DNA from: Stenotrophomonas sp. SAU14A_NAIMI4_8 | GTDB lineage: Bacteria > Pseudomonadota > Gammaproteobacteria > Xanthomonadales > Xanthomonadaceae | DNA length: 64,000 nt | NCBI RefSeq assembly: GCF_003086695.1 | Contig: NZ_CP025999.1 | Coordinates: 3,796,344 to 3,860,343, forward strand | Direction: 5' to 3' | Shown: in pieces, positions 20,105-29,026 of the stretch | Numbering within the stretch: position 1 is the stretch's first letter | Layout: each line of letters starts with the position of its first letter | The notes under the pieces: model-generated | Database searches by the model: none | What the model saw: the letters and a program-made list of their open reading frames with translations, nothing else | Told to the model about the DNA's origin: nothing | Program-made: the position numbers and the translations under genes

Positions 20105-20230
20105 GGTCGTTCTCCCGTGGTCGATGGTGCACAGCGTGGCGGCAACGCTTCTCACCGGCTGCGACACCATTGACGGATCGGCTGCACCCAGTGACCATGC
20201 GCGGGCAAGCCTTTTGGAGCCCGCTCCCGC

Positions 20231-20839
20231 ATGTCCCCGATCCGCCCGTTCTGCGCCATGGTGTTGGCCCTGTCACTGGGAGGCGCCGCGCTGGCTGCCG
20301 AAGATCCGCCGGCATCGCGCAGCGCGCTGCCTGACCGTACGGCCATCGATCCGGACGCCCCGGTCGACCTGCAGCGCTTCATGGGCACCTGGTATGTGAT
20401 CGGCCGCGTGCCGAATTTCATCGAGCGTGGCCACGTGGCCAGCGTCAACCAGTACGAACTGCGCGACGACCACAAGGTCGCCATCACCTACCGTTACCGC
20501 GATGGCTTCGGCCAGCCGCTGCAGGAAGTGCGGGCGCGCGCCAGCGTCGATGCGGACAGTGGCAACCACGCGTGGCGCACCTGGTTCTACCGGGTGGTAC
20601 CGACCCATTCGCGCGTGCTGGAAGTGGCGCCGGACTATTCGTGGGCGCTGATCGGCTATCCCGGCCGCGAGATGGCCTGGATCTTTGCCCGCCAGCCGGA
20701 CATGGACAAAGCGTTGTACAAGGAGCTGGCCGAGCGGCTGCGTGACGAGTACGGCGTGAACACCGACAAGCTCAAGCGCGTGCCGCAGCACCCCGAACAG
20801 GTGGGCAAGCTCGGTTACGAAGTGCCGAACGTGCGCTGA
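20231..20839 (+). CDS. lipocalin family protein (Blc-like)
   Basis: 202 residues. A signal peptide ending AALAA is followed by the lipocalin motif MGTWYVIGRVPNF and by YSWALIGYPGREMAWIFAR, the conserved third strand region. E. coli Blc is a lipoprotein; this one has no lipobox cysteine, so it is likely soluble in the periplasm. It probably binds lipids and helps maintain the envelope. Confidence 0.88.
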   Translation: MSPIRPFCAMVLALSLGGAALAAEDPPASRSALPDRTAIDPDAPVDLQRFMGTWYVIGRVPNFIERGHVASVNQYELRDDHKVAITYRYRDGFGQPLQEVRARASVDADSGNHAWRTWFYRVVPTHSRVLEVAPDYSWALIGYPGREMAWIFARQPDMDKALYKELAERLRDEYGVNTDKLKRVPQHPEQVGKLGYEVPNVR

Positions 20840-20847
20840 AAGAGCGT

Positions 20848-20916
20848 TCGCCGGGCATGGCCCGGCGCTACCGTAGCCGCGCGATCATTGCGGTAGCGCC
20901 GGGCCATGCCCGGCGG
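20848..20916. repeat. inverted pair of GTAG palindromes
   Basis: CGCCGGGCATGGCCCGGCGCTACC at 20849-20872 and its mirror GGTAGCGCCGGGCCATGCCCGGCGG from 20892 face each other. They lie between the convergent lipocalin and metI genes and could form one large cruciform or hairpin that ends both transcripts. Confidence 0.8.
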
Positions 20917-20925
20917 ATAAACCGG

Positions 20926-21615
20926 TTACTTGCGGGTGTAATGCGCGACCAGGCGGTCGCCGAGCATCTGCAGCAGCTGCACCAGGATCAGCAGCACCAC
21001 CACGGTGACCAGGGCCACGTCGGTGCGGTTGCGCTGGTAGCCTTCGCGCAGCGCCAGGTCGCCCAGGCCACCGGAACCGATCGCACCGCCCATGGCGGTG
21101 AAGCCGACCAGGGCCACCGTGGTGACGGTAGCGGCCGCGATCAGGCCCGGCCGGGCTTCAGGCAGCAGCACCCGGGTGACCAGCTGCCAGGTGGTGGCGC
21201 CCATCGACTGCGCCGCCTCGACCACGCCACGGTCCACTTCGCGCAGGGCGGTTTCGACCAGGCGCGCATAGAACGGCGCCGCGCCGATCACCAGCGCCGG
21301 CAGCGTGCCGAGCACGCCGATCGACTGGCCCATCAGCCACAGCGACACCGGAATCAGCACCACCATAAGGATGATGAAGGGCACCGAGCGCAGCAGGTTC
21401 ACCACGATCGCCAGCACGCCGTAAGCCAGGGGCCGGCGCTTCATCTGCGGCGCACCGAACACATACAGCAGCACGCCCATCGGCAGGCCGATGGCCAGGG
21501 TGAGCGGCAGCGAGCCGGCCATCATCAGCAGCGTCTCGATGGTGGCCTTGCCGATATCCACCCATTTGTTGGCATCCAGGTGGCGGAAAAAACCTTCAGC
21601 AGTGGCGACGATCAT
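20926..21615 (-). CDS. metI: methionine ABC transporter permease MetI
   Basis: 229 residues with five hydrophobic segments. The EAA-type loop reads [28 protein letters not shown], and the end [11 protein letters not shown] is usual. It is the inner membrane channel for methionine uptake. Its ATG overlaps the metN stop codon (ATGA). Confidence 0.93.
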   Translation of the reverse strand: MIVATAEGFFRHLDANKWVDIGKATIETLLMMAGSLPLTLAIGLPMGVLLYVFGAPQMKRRPLAYGVLAIVVNLLRSVPFIILMVVLIPVSLWLMGQSIGVLGTLPALVIGAAPFYARLVETALREVDRGVVEAAQSMGATTWQLVTRVLLPEARPGLIAAATVTTVALVGFTAMGGAIGSGGLGDLALREGYQRNRTDVALVTVVVLLILVQLLQMLGDRLVAHYTRK

Positions 21616-22619
21616 CGGCGCAGTTCCTCAACGTGCACGCCGGCAGCCACGAACGCGGCCTGCGCGGCGGACTGGTCGCCGCCCACCAGGGCGACCACCA
21701 GCTGGCCATACGGGGTGTCCTTGATCCGGTCGATGCGGCCGGACAGGATGTTGTAGTCGATGCCGGTTTCGCGGGCCACGCGGCCCAGCAACGGCTCGTA
21801 GGTGTCACCGCCGAGGAAGGTCAGGCGCACGATGCGCCCGCCCACCACGTCGAAATCACGGTGCAGCACGCCTTCGTCCACGTGTTCGGATTCGCTGACG
21901 AAGCGCCGCGTGGTGGCATGCTGCGGGTGCAGGAAGACCTGGGTGACCGGACCGGTTTCCACCAGGTGGCCGCCATCGAGCACGGCCACGCGATCGCAGA
22001 CGCGGCGGATCACATCCATTTCGTGGGTGATCAGCACGATGGTCAGGCCCAGCTCGCGGTTGATCTTCGACAGCAGCGCCAGCACCGACGCGGTGGTCTG
22101 CGGATCCAGCGCGCTGGTGGCTTCGTCGCACAGCAGGATCTGCGGGCGGGTGGCCAGCGCGCGGGCAATACCCACGCGCTGCTTCTGGCCGCCGGACAAC
22201 TGCGCCGGGTACTTCGTCGCGTGGTCCTGCAGGCCAACGGTCTGCAACAGCTCGGCCACGCGCGCGTCGATCTCGGCCTTCGGCGTGCCGGCCAGTTCCA
22301 GCGGGAAGGCCACGTTGCCGGCCACCGTGCGCGAAGACAGCAGGTTGAAGTGCTGGAAGATCATGCCGATGCGACGGCGCAGCGCGCGCAGGCCGTCGGC
22401 ATCCAGCGCCGTGATGTCTTCACCGCCGATCAGCAGCTTGCCACCGCTGGGTTCTTCCAGGCGGTTGATCATGCGGATCAGGGTCGACTTGCCCGCGCCG
22501 GAATGGCCGATGATGCCGAACACTTCGCCGGCGTCGATGGTCAGGTCCAACGGTTGCAGCGCGCTCACTTGGCGGCCGGCAACGGCATAGGATTTGTGCA
22601 GGCGCTGGAACTCGATCAC
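21612..22619 (-). CDS. metN: methionine ABC transporter ATP-binding protein MetN
   Basis: 335 residues. Walker [10 protein letters not shown], signature [15 protein letters not shown] and Walker [13 protein letters not shown] are complete. The last 80 residues form the NIL domain that senses cytoplasmic methionine and inhibits transport. It is the first gene of the operon. No metQ (substrate-binding lipoprotein) follows metI or precedes metN in this window. Confidence 0.95.
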   Translation of the reverse strand: MIEFQRLHKSYAVAGRQVSALQPLDLTIDAGEVFGIIGHSGAGKSTLIRMINRLEEPSGGKLLIGGEDITALDADGLRALRRRIGMIFQHFNLLSSRTVAGNVAFPLELAGTPKAEIDARVAELLQTVGLQDHATKYPAQLSGGQKQRVGIARALATRPQILLCDEATSALDPQTTASVLALLSKINRELGLTIVLITHEMDVIRRVCDRVAVLDGGHLVETGPVTQVFLHPQHATTRRFVSESEHVDEGVLHRDFDVVGGRIVRLTFLGGDTYEPLLGRVARETGIDYNILSGRIDRIKDTPYGQLVVALVGGDQSAAQAAFVAAGVHVEELRR

Positions 22620-22747
22620 GGGCGTGGCTCACCGGCGGGGCGGAAGAAGGGGCGTGCAGCCTACCAGCGCCGGCGGTTCCGCGCCTGCGCCTTGGGCCAG
22701 AATGTTATTTCTTTTGGTTCTAAGCCGCGTGTACCGGCGATGACGGC

Positions 22748-22812
22748 GGGGGTCAGAGCCCCTGCGGGGGGGCTGACCCCGGGGTCGGATCCCCGCAGGA
22801 GCTCCGACCCCC
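22748..22812. repeat. two adjacent GGGGTC...GACCCC hairpins
   Basis: GGGGTCAGAGCC...GGCTGACCCC and GGGGTCGGATCC...GCTCCGACCCC lie back to back, 13 bases after the end of the DMT exporter gene. They are relatives of half of the 116-bp repeat at 8318. They probably act as the exporter's transcript end, upstream of metN. Confidence 0.75.
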
Positions 22813-22824
22813 GACCCGCCACGA

Positions 22825-23721
22825 TTACGGGTGGTCCAGCGGCTTCGGCGGCTGCACCCGGTTCAGGCGCTCCCGGTGCAGCAGGTACAGGCCCGAGGCC
22901 ACGATGATGGCCGCGCCCACCCAGGTGTAGGCGTCCGGCAGCTGGCCCCAGAACGCCAGGTCCCAGCCGATCACCCATACCAGGCCGCTGTACTCCAGCG
23001 GCGCGATCATCGAGGCCTCGCCCAGCTGGAAGGCACGGGTCAGGGCAATCTGGCCCAGTGCGCCGGCCAGGCCCATGCCGGCGATCAGCGGCGCATGGGC
23101 CAGCTGCAGCGGCACCCAGTCAGGCAGCGCCAGCAGGCCGGCGCCGATGGCCATGATGACCAGAAACCAGACGACCATCGACTGCGATGTATCGGTGCGG
23201 GTGAGCAGGCTGACGGTGATGGCGGCGATGGCATAGGCCGTGGCTGCGGCCAGCACCATCAGGCCTGGGATGGAAATGAAGCCGTCCACGCCCGGCCGCA
23301 GCACCACGATCACCCCCAGCAGGCCGACGCCGATGGCCACCCAGCGGCGCGGCCCCACCCGCTCGCCCAGCAGCGGCACCGACAGTGCGGCAATCAGCAG
23401 CGGGGCGACGAAGTAGATGCTGTAAGCGGTGGACAGGGGCAGGTCGCGCAGGGCGAACACGAAGCAGCCGATCATCGCCATGCCCAGGCCGCCGCGCAGC
23501 AGATGCAGGCCCCAGCGGCGCGGAATGAGCGAGCGCGGGCCGGCGCTGGCCAGCACCCAGACCAGCACGAACGGCAGCGAGGCCGCACCGCGCAGGAAGG
23601 TGACTTCCAGCGAGGGGTAACTGGCCGACAGCTGCTTCATGCCGGCGTCCATCAGCGAGAAACAGGCCACCGCCGCGACCATCCAGGCCACCGCGCGCGA
23701 AGGGGAGCGTTGCAGGTTCAT
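22825..23721 (-). CDS. EamA/DMT family transporter
   Basis: 298 residues with ten predicted transmembrane helices made of two EamA repeats (residues about 10-140 and 150-285). The substrate is unknown. It belongs to the RhaT/drug-metabolite transporter group, most often exporters. It is a single gene flanked by repeats on both sides. Confidence 0.88.
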   Translation of the reverse strand: MNLQRSPSRAVAWMVAAVACFSLMDAGMKQLSASYPSLEVTFLRGAASLPFVLVWVLASAGPRSLIPRRWGLHLLRGGLGMAMIGCFVFALRDLPLSTAYSIYFVAPLLIAALSVPLLGERVGPRRWVAIGVGLLGVIVVLRPGVDGFISIPGLMVLAAATAYAIAAITVSLLTRTDTSQSMVVWFLVIMAIGAGLLALPDWVPLQLAHAPLIAGMGLAGALGQIALTRAFQLGEASMIAPLEYSGLVWVIGWDLAFWGQLPDAYTWVGAAIIVASGLYLLHRERLNRVQPPKPLDHP

Positions 23722-23750
23722 GGCCCATTATCGCCCGGCAACCGCCGTCT

Positions 23751-23819
23751 GTAGAGTCGAGCTTGCTCGACTGGCAGCACGGGCACGGGCACGGGGCAGT
23801 CGAGCAGGCTCGACTCTAC
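23751..23819. repeat. inverted pair of GTAG palindromes
   Basis: GTAGAGTCGAGCTTGCTCGAC at 23751 and CAGTCGAGCAGGCTCGACTC followed by TAC at 23798-23819 face each other. They separate the divergent DMT exporter and yajQ. Confidence 0.8.
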
Positions 23820-23878
23820 GAACACCGCGGGGCCTACGCGATAGAATGGCCGCCACTGAATTCCGCGGAGCCACGCCC

Positions 23879-24361
23879 ATGCCTTCCTTCGACGTCGTGT
23901 CTGAAGTCGACACCCACGAGCTGACCAACGCCATCGACCAGGCCAACCGCGAACTCGCCACCCGCTTCGATTTCAAGGGCGTGGATGCGAAGTTCGAACG
24001 CGATGGCGATGTGATCAACCAGACCGCACCGACCGAATTCCAGCTCAAGCAGATGAACGACATCCTGCGCGCGCGTCTGGCCGCCCGCGGCATCGACGTG
24101 CTGAGCTTGGAATTTGGCGATATCGAAACCAACCTGGCCCAGGCCCGGCAGAAGATCACCGTCAAGCAGGGCATCGAGCAGAAGATCGCCAAGAAGATCG
24201 CCGCAGCGCTGAAGGAAGCCAAGCTGAAGGTGGAAAGCCAGATCAACGGCGACAAGCTGCGCGTGCAGGGCAAGAAGCGCGACGACCTGCAGGATGCGAT
24301 TGCCGTGCTGAAGGCCGGCAAGTTCGAACTGCCGCTGCAGTTCAACAACTTCCGCGATTGA
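23879..24361 (+). CDS. yajQ: YajQ family cyclic di-GMP/nucleotide-binding protein
   Basis: 160 residues. MPSFDVVSEVDTHELTNAID at the start and the two ferredoxin-like halves match YajQ. In Xanthomonas and Stenotrophomonas, YajQ-type proteins bind cyclic di-GMP and influence transcription and virulence. The ATG at 23879 is the family start. It is a single gene between two repeat pairs. Confidence 0.95.
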   Translation: MPSFDVVSEVDTHELTNAIDQANRELATRFDFKGVDAKFERDGDVINQTAPTEFQLKQMNDILRARLAARGIDVLSLEFGDIETNLAQARQKITVKQGIEQKIAKKIAAALKEAKLKVESQINGDKLRVQGKKRDDLQDAIAVLKAGKFELPLQFNNFRD

Positions 24362-24366
24362 TTCTT

Positions 24367-24425
24367 TCGCCGGGCATGGCCCGGCGCTACCCGCGCCTCA
24401 GCGGTAGCGCCGGGCCATGCCCGGC
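24367..24425. repeat. inverted pair of GTAG palindromes
   Basis: CGCCGGGCATGGCCCGGCGC with CTACC and the mirrored GGTAGCGCCGGGCCATGCCC, between the convergent yajQ and regulator genes. Confidence 0.8.
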
Positions 24426-24436
24426 GGACTGCGCGA

Positions 24437-25522
24437 CTAATCGCGCAGCAGCTTGTACAGCGTGGTGCGCGAGACACCCAACTGGCGTGCGGCCAGGCTC
24501 AGGTTGCCATCGGCGGCATGTGCCGCACGTCGCGCCGCTTCGCGCTGCTGCTCGCGCAGGGGCGCGGCAGCCACCGCTGCAGGCGCCGGCGCACGTGTGC
24601 GCGGTGCCCGTGGGGCCCGCAGGTGCTGCAGATAGACCGCACTGCCCTCGCCCAGCCGCACCCGGTGCGCAGGGCCAGGCTGCAGCAGATGGCGACGCTG
24701 CGCCGCACTGGCGCCAGCAAACACGGTTTCCATCGACAACAGGGGCAATGGCCCCCGCCGCGGCAGGCCCAGCAGGCGCCGCGCCACACGGTTGGCCGCA
24801 CGCAGCTGCCCGTCCTCCTGCACTGCCAACAGCCCCTGCAGGGGCGTGGCCAGCCAGCGCGGATCATGCTGCACGGCCAGCAGGTGCACATCGGCCAGGG
24901 TATGGAACAAGCGGTTTTCACTGGCCAGCGCGGCCTGCCGGAAATAGCCCTGCAGCAGCGCCGGATCACGCTCGCCCAGCCCGGTGATGTCGATCGCCCC
25001 GCAGACCTGGCCGTCCAGATCGTGCAGTGGCTCACTCAGGCAGAACACCGGCGCGAAGCGCTGCAGGTAATGCTCGTTGCCGCGCACCAGGGCGGGCATG
25101 TCGTCGGCCAGGCTGACTGCCGGCGCGGTGGTGCCGATCTCCGCTTCACCCAGCTGCCGCCCGACCTGGATCGGCCGCAGCAAGGCGGCATCTTCCAGGC
25201 CGTGGGCCTGCTGCGCGATCACCATGCCGTGGCGGTTGGCGCAGAACATCGTCCAGCCACGCCCGCCGAAGGCCGCCCACAGCTGTTCCAGTTCCGGCTG
25301 CACGCAGCGCGCCAGGCGACGGTCGTCGGCATCGCGCAGGCGTCGGCCATCGCCCTGCAGCGGCGGGTAATACGGTTCCTGCCCGGGCAGCACCCCGGCC
25401 GCCCGCGAGCGCTGCCAGGACTGCTGCAGGGGCAACGGCAGCCCGGCCAGCGACGCCATGTCGCCTTCGACGAACGCATCGCGCGCCGCCACCAACTGTT
25501 GTTGCCCGACTGTCGTGGCCAT
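24437..25522 (-). CDS. GAF-PAS-Fis regulator without an AAA+ domain
   Basis: 361 residues. The N-terminal 200 residues resemble the sensor half of AcoR-type activators (QQSWQRSRAAGVLPG, then a GAF domain with IGTTAPAVSLADDMP and GAIDITG). A PAS-like stretch is near 215-275 and the C-terminus is a Fis-type helix-turn-helix, AARQLGVSRTTLYKLL. The central sigma-54-activating AAA+ domain with GAFTGA is absent and no frameshift explains it. The gene follows the aryl-alcohol dehydrogenase gene in the same direction, so it probably regulates that pathway. An ATG at 25540 is an alternative start. Confidence 0.8.
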   Translation of the reverse strand: MATTVGQQQLVAARDAFVEGDMASLAGLPLPLQQSWQRSRAAGVLPGQEPYYPPLQGDGRRLRDADDRRLARCVQPELEQLWAAFGGRGWTMFCANRHGMVIAQQAHGLEDAALLRPIQVGRQLGEAEIGTTAPAVSLADDMPALVRGNEHYLQRFAPVFCLSEPLHDLDGQVCGAIDITGLGERDPALLQGYFRQAALASENRLFHTLADVHLLAVQHDPRWLATPLQGLLAVQEDGQLRAANRVARRLLGLPRRGPLPLLSMETVFAGASAAQRRHLLQPGPAHRVRLGEGSAVYLQHLRAPRAPRTRAPAPAAVAAAPLREQQREAARRAAHAADGNLSLAARQLGVSRTTLYKLLRD

Positions 25523-25576
25523 CATCGCAACAGCGTACACCTACCCGTGCCATGCCCGCGTTATGTGGTCGTTTGC

Positions 25577-25617
25577 GGGGTCAGAGCCGTTTTCCTCTGG
25601 AAAACGGATCCGACCCC
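25577..25617. repeat. GGGGTC...GACCCC hairpin
   Basis: GGGGTCAGAGCCGTTTTCC and GGAAAACGGATCCGACCCC flank a TCT centre, giving a long imperfect hairpin in the 129-base gap between the dehydrogenase and regulator genes. It may lower expression of the regulator relative to the enzymes. Confidence 0.75.
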
Positions 25618-25651
25618 TTGCTCGTTCCCCGCAACCGGACCCACCCCACCC

Positions 25652-26779
25652 TTACGCGGCAATACGCAGGATCGGCTTCAACGTAATGCCCTTGGTGCTG
25701 TCCTCGGCCGCCTGGTTGATCTGCTCAAGCGGATAGAACTTCACCAGCTTGTCGAACGGGAACCGGCCCTGCTGGTACAGCGTCACCAGCTGCGGAATGA
25801 ATACCTGCGGCACGCTGTCACCTTCCACGATGCCGCGGATGCTGCGCCCGCCCAGCAGCAGGTTATTCACATCGAAACTGGCCGTGGTACCCAGCTTCGG
25901 CGCGCCCACCACACCCATCATGCCCAGCCCACCCAGCGCCTCGATGCCGGCCGACAACACTTCCGGGCGACCGGTGGATTCCAGCGCGTAATCCGCACCA
26001 CCACCGGTGATCGCGCGCACCGCCTCGATCACGTCGGTCTCGCGGCTGTTCACCACGTGGGTGGCGCCCAGTTCCAGCGCCAGTTCCAACCGCGAAGACA
26101 CCACATCAATGGCGATGATGGTGGTCGCGCCGGCCACCTTGGCCGCCATCACCGCACTCAGGCCGACCGCACCGGCACCATAGCTGGCGAAGCTGCTGCC
26201 CGAACGCACCTGCAGCGAATTGAGCACCGCACCGGCACCGGTCTGGATGCCGCAGCCCAGCGGGCCCAGCAGTTCCAGCGGCGCATCGTCGGGCACCTTG
26301 ATGGCATTGATCTCGCGCGCGATGGCAAACGTCGCGAACGAGGACTGCGCGAAGAAATGATCGTGCAACGGCTGCCCCTGCGCATCGGTGATGGCGGTAT
26401 GGCCGTGGCCATCATCGCCGCCGAAGTTGAGCCCGAAGAAATCCTTGCAGTAGGCACCATGGCCGCCGCGGCAGGGATTGCAGTGGCCGCAGGCGCCGTA
26501 GGTCAGCACCACGTGGTCGCCCACCTTCAGGTCACGCACATTCGGGCCCACGGCTTCGACGATGCCCGCGCCTTCGTGGCCCAGCACCGCCGGCAACGGC
26601 ACCGGGTAGTACTGGTCGCGCACGATCAGGTCGGTGTGGCACAGACCGGTGGCCACCACCTTCACCAGCACTTCGTCGTCCTGTGGACCGCGCAGGTGCG
26701 CCTGCTCGATCACGAAGGGTTGTTCCTTGCCGCGCACGACGGCCGCGGTGATGTCACGGCCTGCAGTAGTGTTGCTCAT
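25652..26779 (-). CDS. zinc-dependent aryl-alcohol-type dehydrogenase
   Basis: 375 residues of the medium-chain family. Catalytic zinc ligands are in GLCHTD (Cys47) and GHEGAG (His68, Glu69). Structural zinc cysteines are at 97, 100, 103 and 111. The nucleotide-binding motif is GAGAVGLSAV. It is closest in style to benzyl/aryl-alcohol dehydrogenases such as XylB. It starts 18 bases after the aldehyde dehydrogenase gene, which supports oxidation of aromatic alcohols to acids; glutathione-dependent formaldehyde dehydrogenases are related but longer in the zinc loop. Confidence 0.85.
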   Translation of the reverse strand: MSNTTAGRDITAAVVRGKEQPFVIEQAHLRGPQDDEVLVKVVATGLCHTDLIVRDQYYPVPLPAVLGHEGAGIVEAVGPNVRDLKVGDHVVLTYGACGHCNPCRGGHGAYCKDFFGLNFGGDDGHGHTAITDAQGQPLHDHFFAQSSFATFAIAREINAIKVPDDAPLELLGPLGCGIQTGAGAVLNSLQVRSGSSFASYGAGAVGLSAVMAAKVAGATTIIAIDVVSSRLELALELGATHVVNSRETDVIEAVRAITGGGADYALESTGRPEVLSAGIEALGGLGMMGVVGAPKLGTTASFDVNNLLLGGRSIRGIVEGDSVPQVFIPQLVTLYQQGRFPFDKLVKFYPLEQINQAAEDSTKGITLKPILRIAA

Positions 26780-26797
26780 CGCGATGTTCCTCCTGGA

Positions 26798-28264
26798 TCA
26801 GATCGGGTAGGCGGGCGCTTCGCCCTTGACGGTCATCCACTGCCACTGGGTGAACTCTTCCCAGTTGGCCGGGCCGCCGATGCTGGTGCCGTTGCCGGAC
26901 GCACCCACGCCGCCGAAGGGATTGATCACTTCGTCATTCACCGTCTGGTCGTTGATGTGCAGCAGGCCGGTGCGCAGGCGCTCGCCCAGCTTCAGCGCGC
27001 GGCCCACGTTGCTGGACACGATGGCCATCGACAGGCCGTACTCGCTGTCGTTGGCCAGCTGCACCGCATGGTCGTCATCGTCGAACGGCACCACCACCGC
27101 CACCGGCGCGAAGATTTCTTCGTTGAACGCCGGGTTGTCGGCGGCCACGTTGCCCAGCACGGTGGGGGCGAAGAACAGGTCCTGATGGGTGCCACCGGCT
27201 TCCAGCGTGGCACCGGCCTGCACTGCATCGGCCACCACGCGCGCAGCATGGTCGCGCTGGGTGGCGTTGATCAGCGGCCCGATGGCCACGTCTTCGCGTG
27301 CCGGGTCGCCCACCTTCAGCGACTTCGCCTTGGCCACCAGTTTTTCCAGGAAGGCAGCGTGGATCTTCCGATGCACCAGCACGCGGCCGGTGGCCATGCA
27401 GATCTGGCCCTGGTGCAGGTACACGCCCCAGGCGGTGTTGGCCACGGCCAGATCCAGATCGGCATCGTCCAGGATGATCAGCGAATTCTTGCCGCCCAGC
27501 TCCAGCGACACCTTCTTCAGGTGCTTGCCGGCCGCTTCGCCCACCTTGCGGCCGGCCGCGGTGGAACCGGTGAACTGGATCATTGCCACGTGCGGGTCGC
27601 TGGTCAGCGCGGCACCGGCGGCACCATCACCGGGCAGCATGTGCAGCACGCCAGCGGGCAGACCGGCCTGCTCGAACAGGCGTGCGATGACCGCGCCACC
27701 GCAGACCGCCGTGCGCGGATCGGGCTTGAGCACCACCGCATTGCCCAGCGCGATGGCCGGGGCCACCGCGCGCATGGCCAGGTACAGCGGGAAATTGAAC
27801 GGCGAAATGACCCCGACCACGCCCAGCGGGCGGCGCCGCGCCAGGCTCAGCCGGCCCGGTTCGGAAGGCAGGATTTCGCCGGTGCTGCGCGAGGGCAGCG
27901 CGGCCGCTTCGTGCAGCGCCTTGATGGTCACCTTGGCCTCGAAGCCGGCCTTCAGGCGGGTCGAGCCGCTTTCGCGCACCAGCCAGTCCACCAGCGTGTC
28001 GATGTTGTCTTCGGCCAAGCGTGCGGCCTGGCGCAGCACCTGCGCGCGCTGTTCGTAGGGCGCGGCGGCCCAGTCGCGCTGTGCCTGCGCGGCGGCCGCG
28101 GCCGAACGTGCCACCTGCGCGGCATCGGCCAGGCCCACCTGGCCCAGCGTCTGGCCGGTGGCCGGTTCAAGCACCGGCTGCTGCTGCGCGGCGGCGCGCC
28201 ACTGGCCGTCGAAGAAAGCACCGGACCAGAGATCGGCCGGCAGCCACGGGGAAGATGCAGTCAT
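26798..28264 (-). CDS. benzaldehyde dehydrogenase-type aldehyde dehydrogenase
   Basis: 488 residues. The active-site cysteine is near 288 in GQICMATGR and the general base region is SLELGGKNS. PFNFPLYLAMRAVAPAIALGNAVVLKP lines the NAD site. The text ISPFNFPLYLAMR and GVYLHQGQICMATGR resembles XylC-like benzaldehyde dehydrogenases. It is the first gene of a minus-strand operon with the zinc alcohol dehydrogenase. ATG at 28264 chosen as the first start with normal family N-terminus. Confidence 0.85.
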   Translation of the reverse strand: MTASSPWLPADLWSGAFFDGQWRAAAQQQPVLEPATGQTLGQVGLADAAQVARSAAAAAQAQRDWAAAPYEQRAQVLRQAARLAEDNIDTLVDWLVRESGSTRLKAGFEAKVTIKALHEAAALPSRSTGEILPSEPGRLSLARRRPLGVVGVISPFNFPLYLAMRAVAPAIALGNAVVLKPDPRTAVCGGAVIARLFEQAGLPAGVLHMLPGDGAAGAALTSDPHVAMIQFTGSTAAGRKVGEAAGKHLKKVSLELGGKNSLIILDDADLDLAVANTAWGVYLHQGQICMATGRVLVHRKIHAAFLEKLVAKAKSLKVGDPAREDVAIGPLINATQRDHAARVVADAVQAGATLEAGGTHQDLFFAPTVLGNVAADNPAFNEEIFAPVAVVVPFDDDDHAVQLANDSEYGLSMAIVSSNVGRALKLGERLRTGLLHINDQTVNDEVINPFGGVGASGNGTSIGGPANWEEFTQWQWMTVKGEAPAYPI

Positions 28265-28354
28265 GTTGGGTCCTCCAGTTACGTGGGGCCATTGCACGCC
28301 TTTCACTGCCGGGGCGGCAATCGGCCATTGGCTGTGCGCGGCCAGGTGATTGAA

Positions 28355-28398
28355 TGCACACGGCTTTCCAGCATCGCCGCTGTCCAGTTCGTGGACAG
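28355..28398 (-). promoter_or_regulatory. candidate sigma-54-like promoter and regulator palindrome of the dehydrogenase operon
   Basis: On the minus strand, TGGAAAGCCGTGTGCA (28370 down to 28355) has the GG-N10-GC spacing of sigma-54 promoters and matches 9 of 12 consensus positions. Just upstream, CTGTCCAGTTCGTGGACAG (28380-28398) is a perfect 7+7 palindrome of the TGTCC-N7-GGACA type expected for Fis-like helix-turn-helix dimers. Both are upstream of the benzaldehyde dehydrogenase gene; the palindrome could instead serve the divergent gene at 28460. Confidence 0.45.
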
Positions 28399-28459
28399 TG
28401 AACAGCGCGGCGGTGACCGCACGCCTACAATGGCGGCCCCGCCAGCCGATGTGCCCGCC

Positions 28460-29026
28460 ATGACCGATACCGCCCTGCCCACCGACGACCCGATCGCCGC
28501 CACCCGCCTGTGGCTGGAGCGCATCGTGATCGGCCTGAACCTGTGCCCGTTCGCCAAGGCCGTGTACGTGAAGGACCAGGTGCGTTTCGTGCTGAGCGAT
28601 GCCACCACGCCGGAAGCGCTGGTGGAGCAGTTGGCCGAAGAGCTGGTGCTGCTGCGCGACACCCCGGCCGAACAGATCGACACCACGCTGATCGTGCATC
28701 CGCAGGTGCTGGTGGACTTCCTGGACTACAACGATTTCCTCGACAACGCCGACGCGGCGATCGAGGCACTGGACCTGCAGGGCATCCTGCAGGTGGCCAG
28801 CTTCCACCCGGATTACCAGTTCGACGGCGTGGCCGCTGACGATGCCAGCAACTACACCAACCGGGCCCCCTTCCCCACCCTGCACCTGCTGCGCGAAGAC
28901 AGCGTGGCGCGCGCGGTGGACGCCTTCCCGGACCCGGACGTGATCGTGGAGCGCAACATCCAGACCCTGGACCGCATTGGCGTGGACGGCTGGTACCGCC
29001 GCCTGCGCGGGGAAGACCTGTCGTGA
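28460..29026 (+). CDS. DUF1415 family protein
   Basis: 188 residues. The family signature WLERIVIGLNLCPFAK is at the N-terminus and ASFHPDYQFDG near the middle; PFPTLHLLREDSVARAV is near the end. The function is unknown. It overlaps the next gene by four bases (GTGA), so the two are likely translated together. Confidence 0.9.
   Translation: MTDTALPTDDPIAATRLWLERIVIGLNLCPFAKAVYVKDQVRFVLSDATTPEALVEQLAEELVLLRDTPAEQIDTTLIVHPQVLVDFLDYNDFLDNADAAIEALDLQGILQVASFHPDYQFDGVAADDASNYTNRAPFPTLHLLREDSVARAVDAFPDPDVIVERNIQTLDRIGVDGWYRRLRGEDLS

Noticed and set aside
22620..22747. S-adenosylmethionine riboswitch upstream of metN.
   Set aside because: No conserved four-way-junction or SAM-type core could be recognised; only an AT-rich patch near 22700-22722 that may be a promoter.
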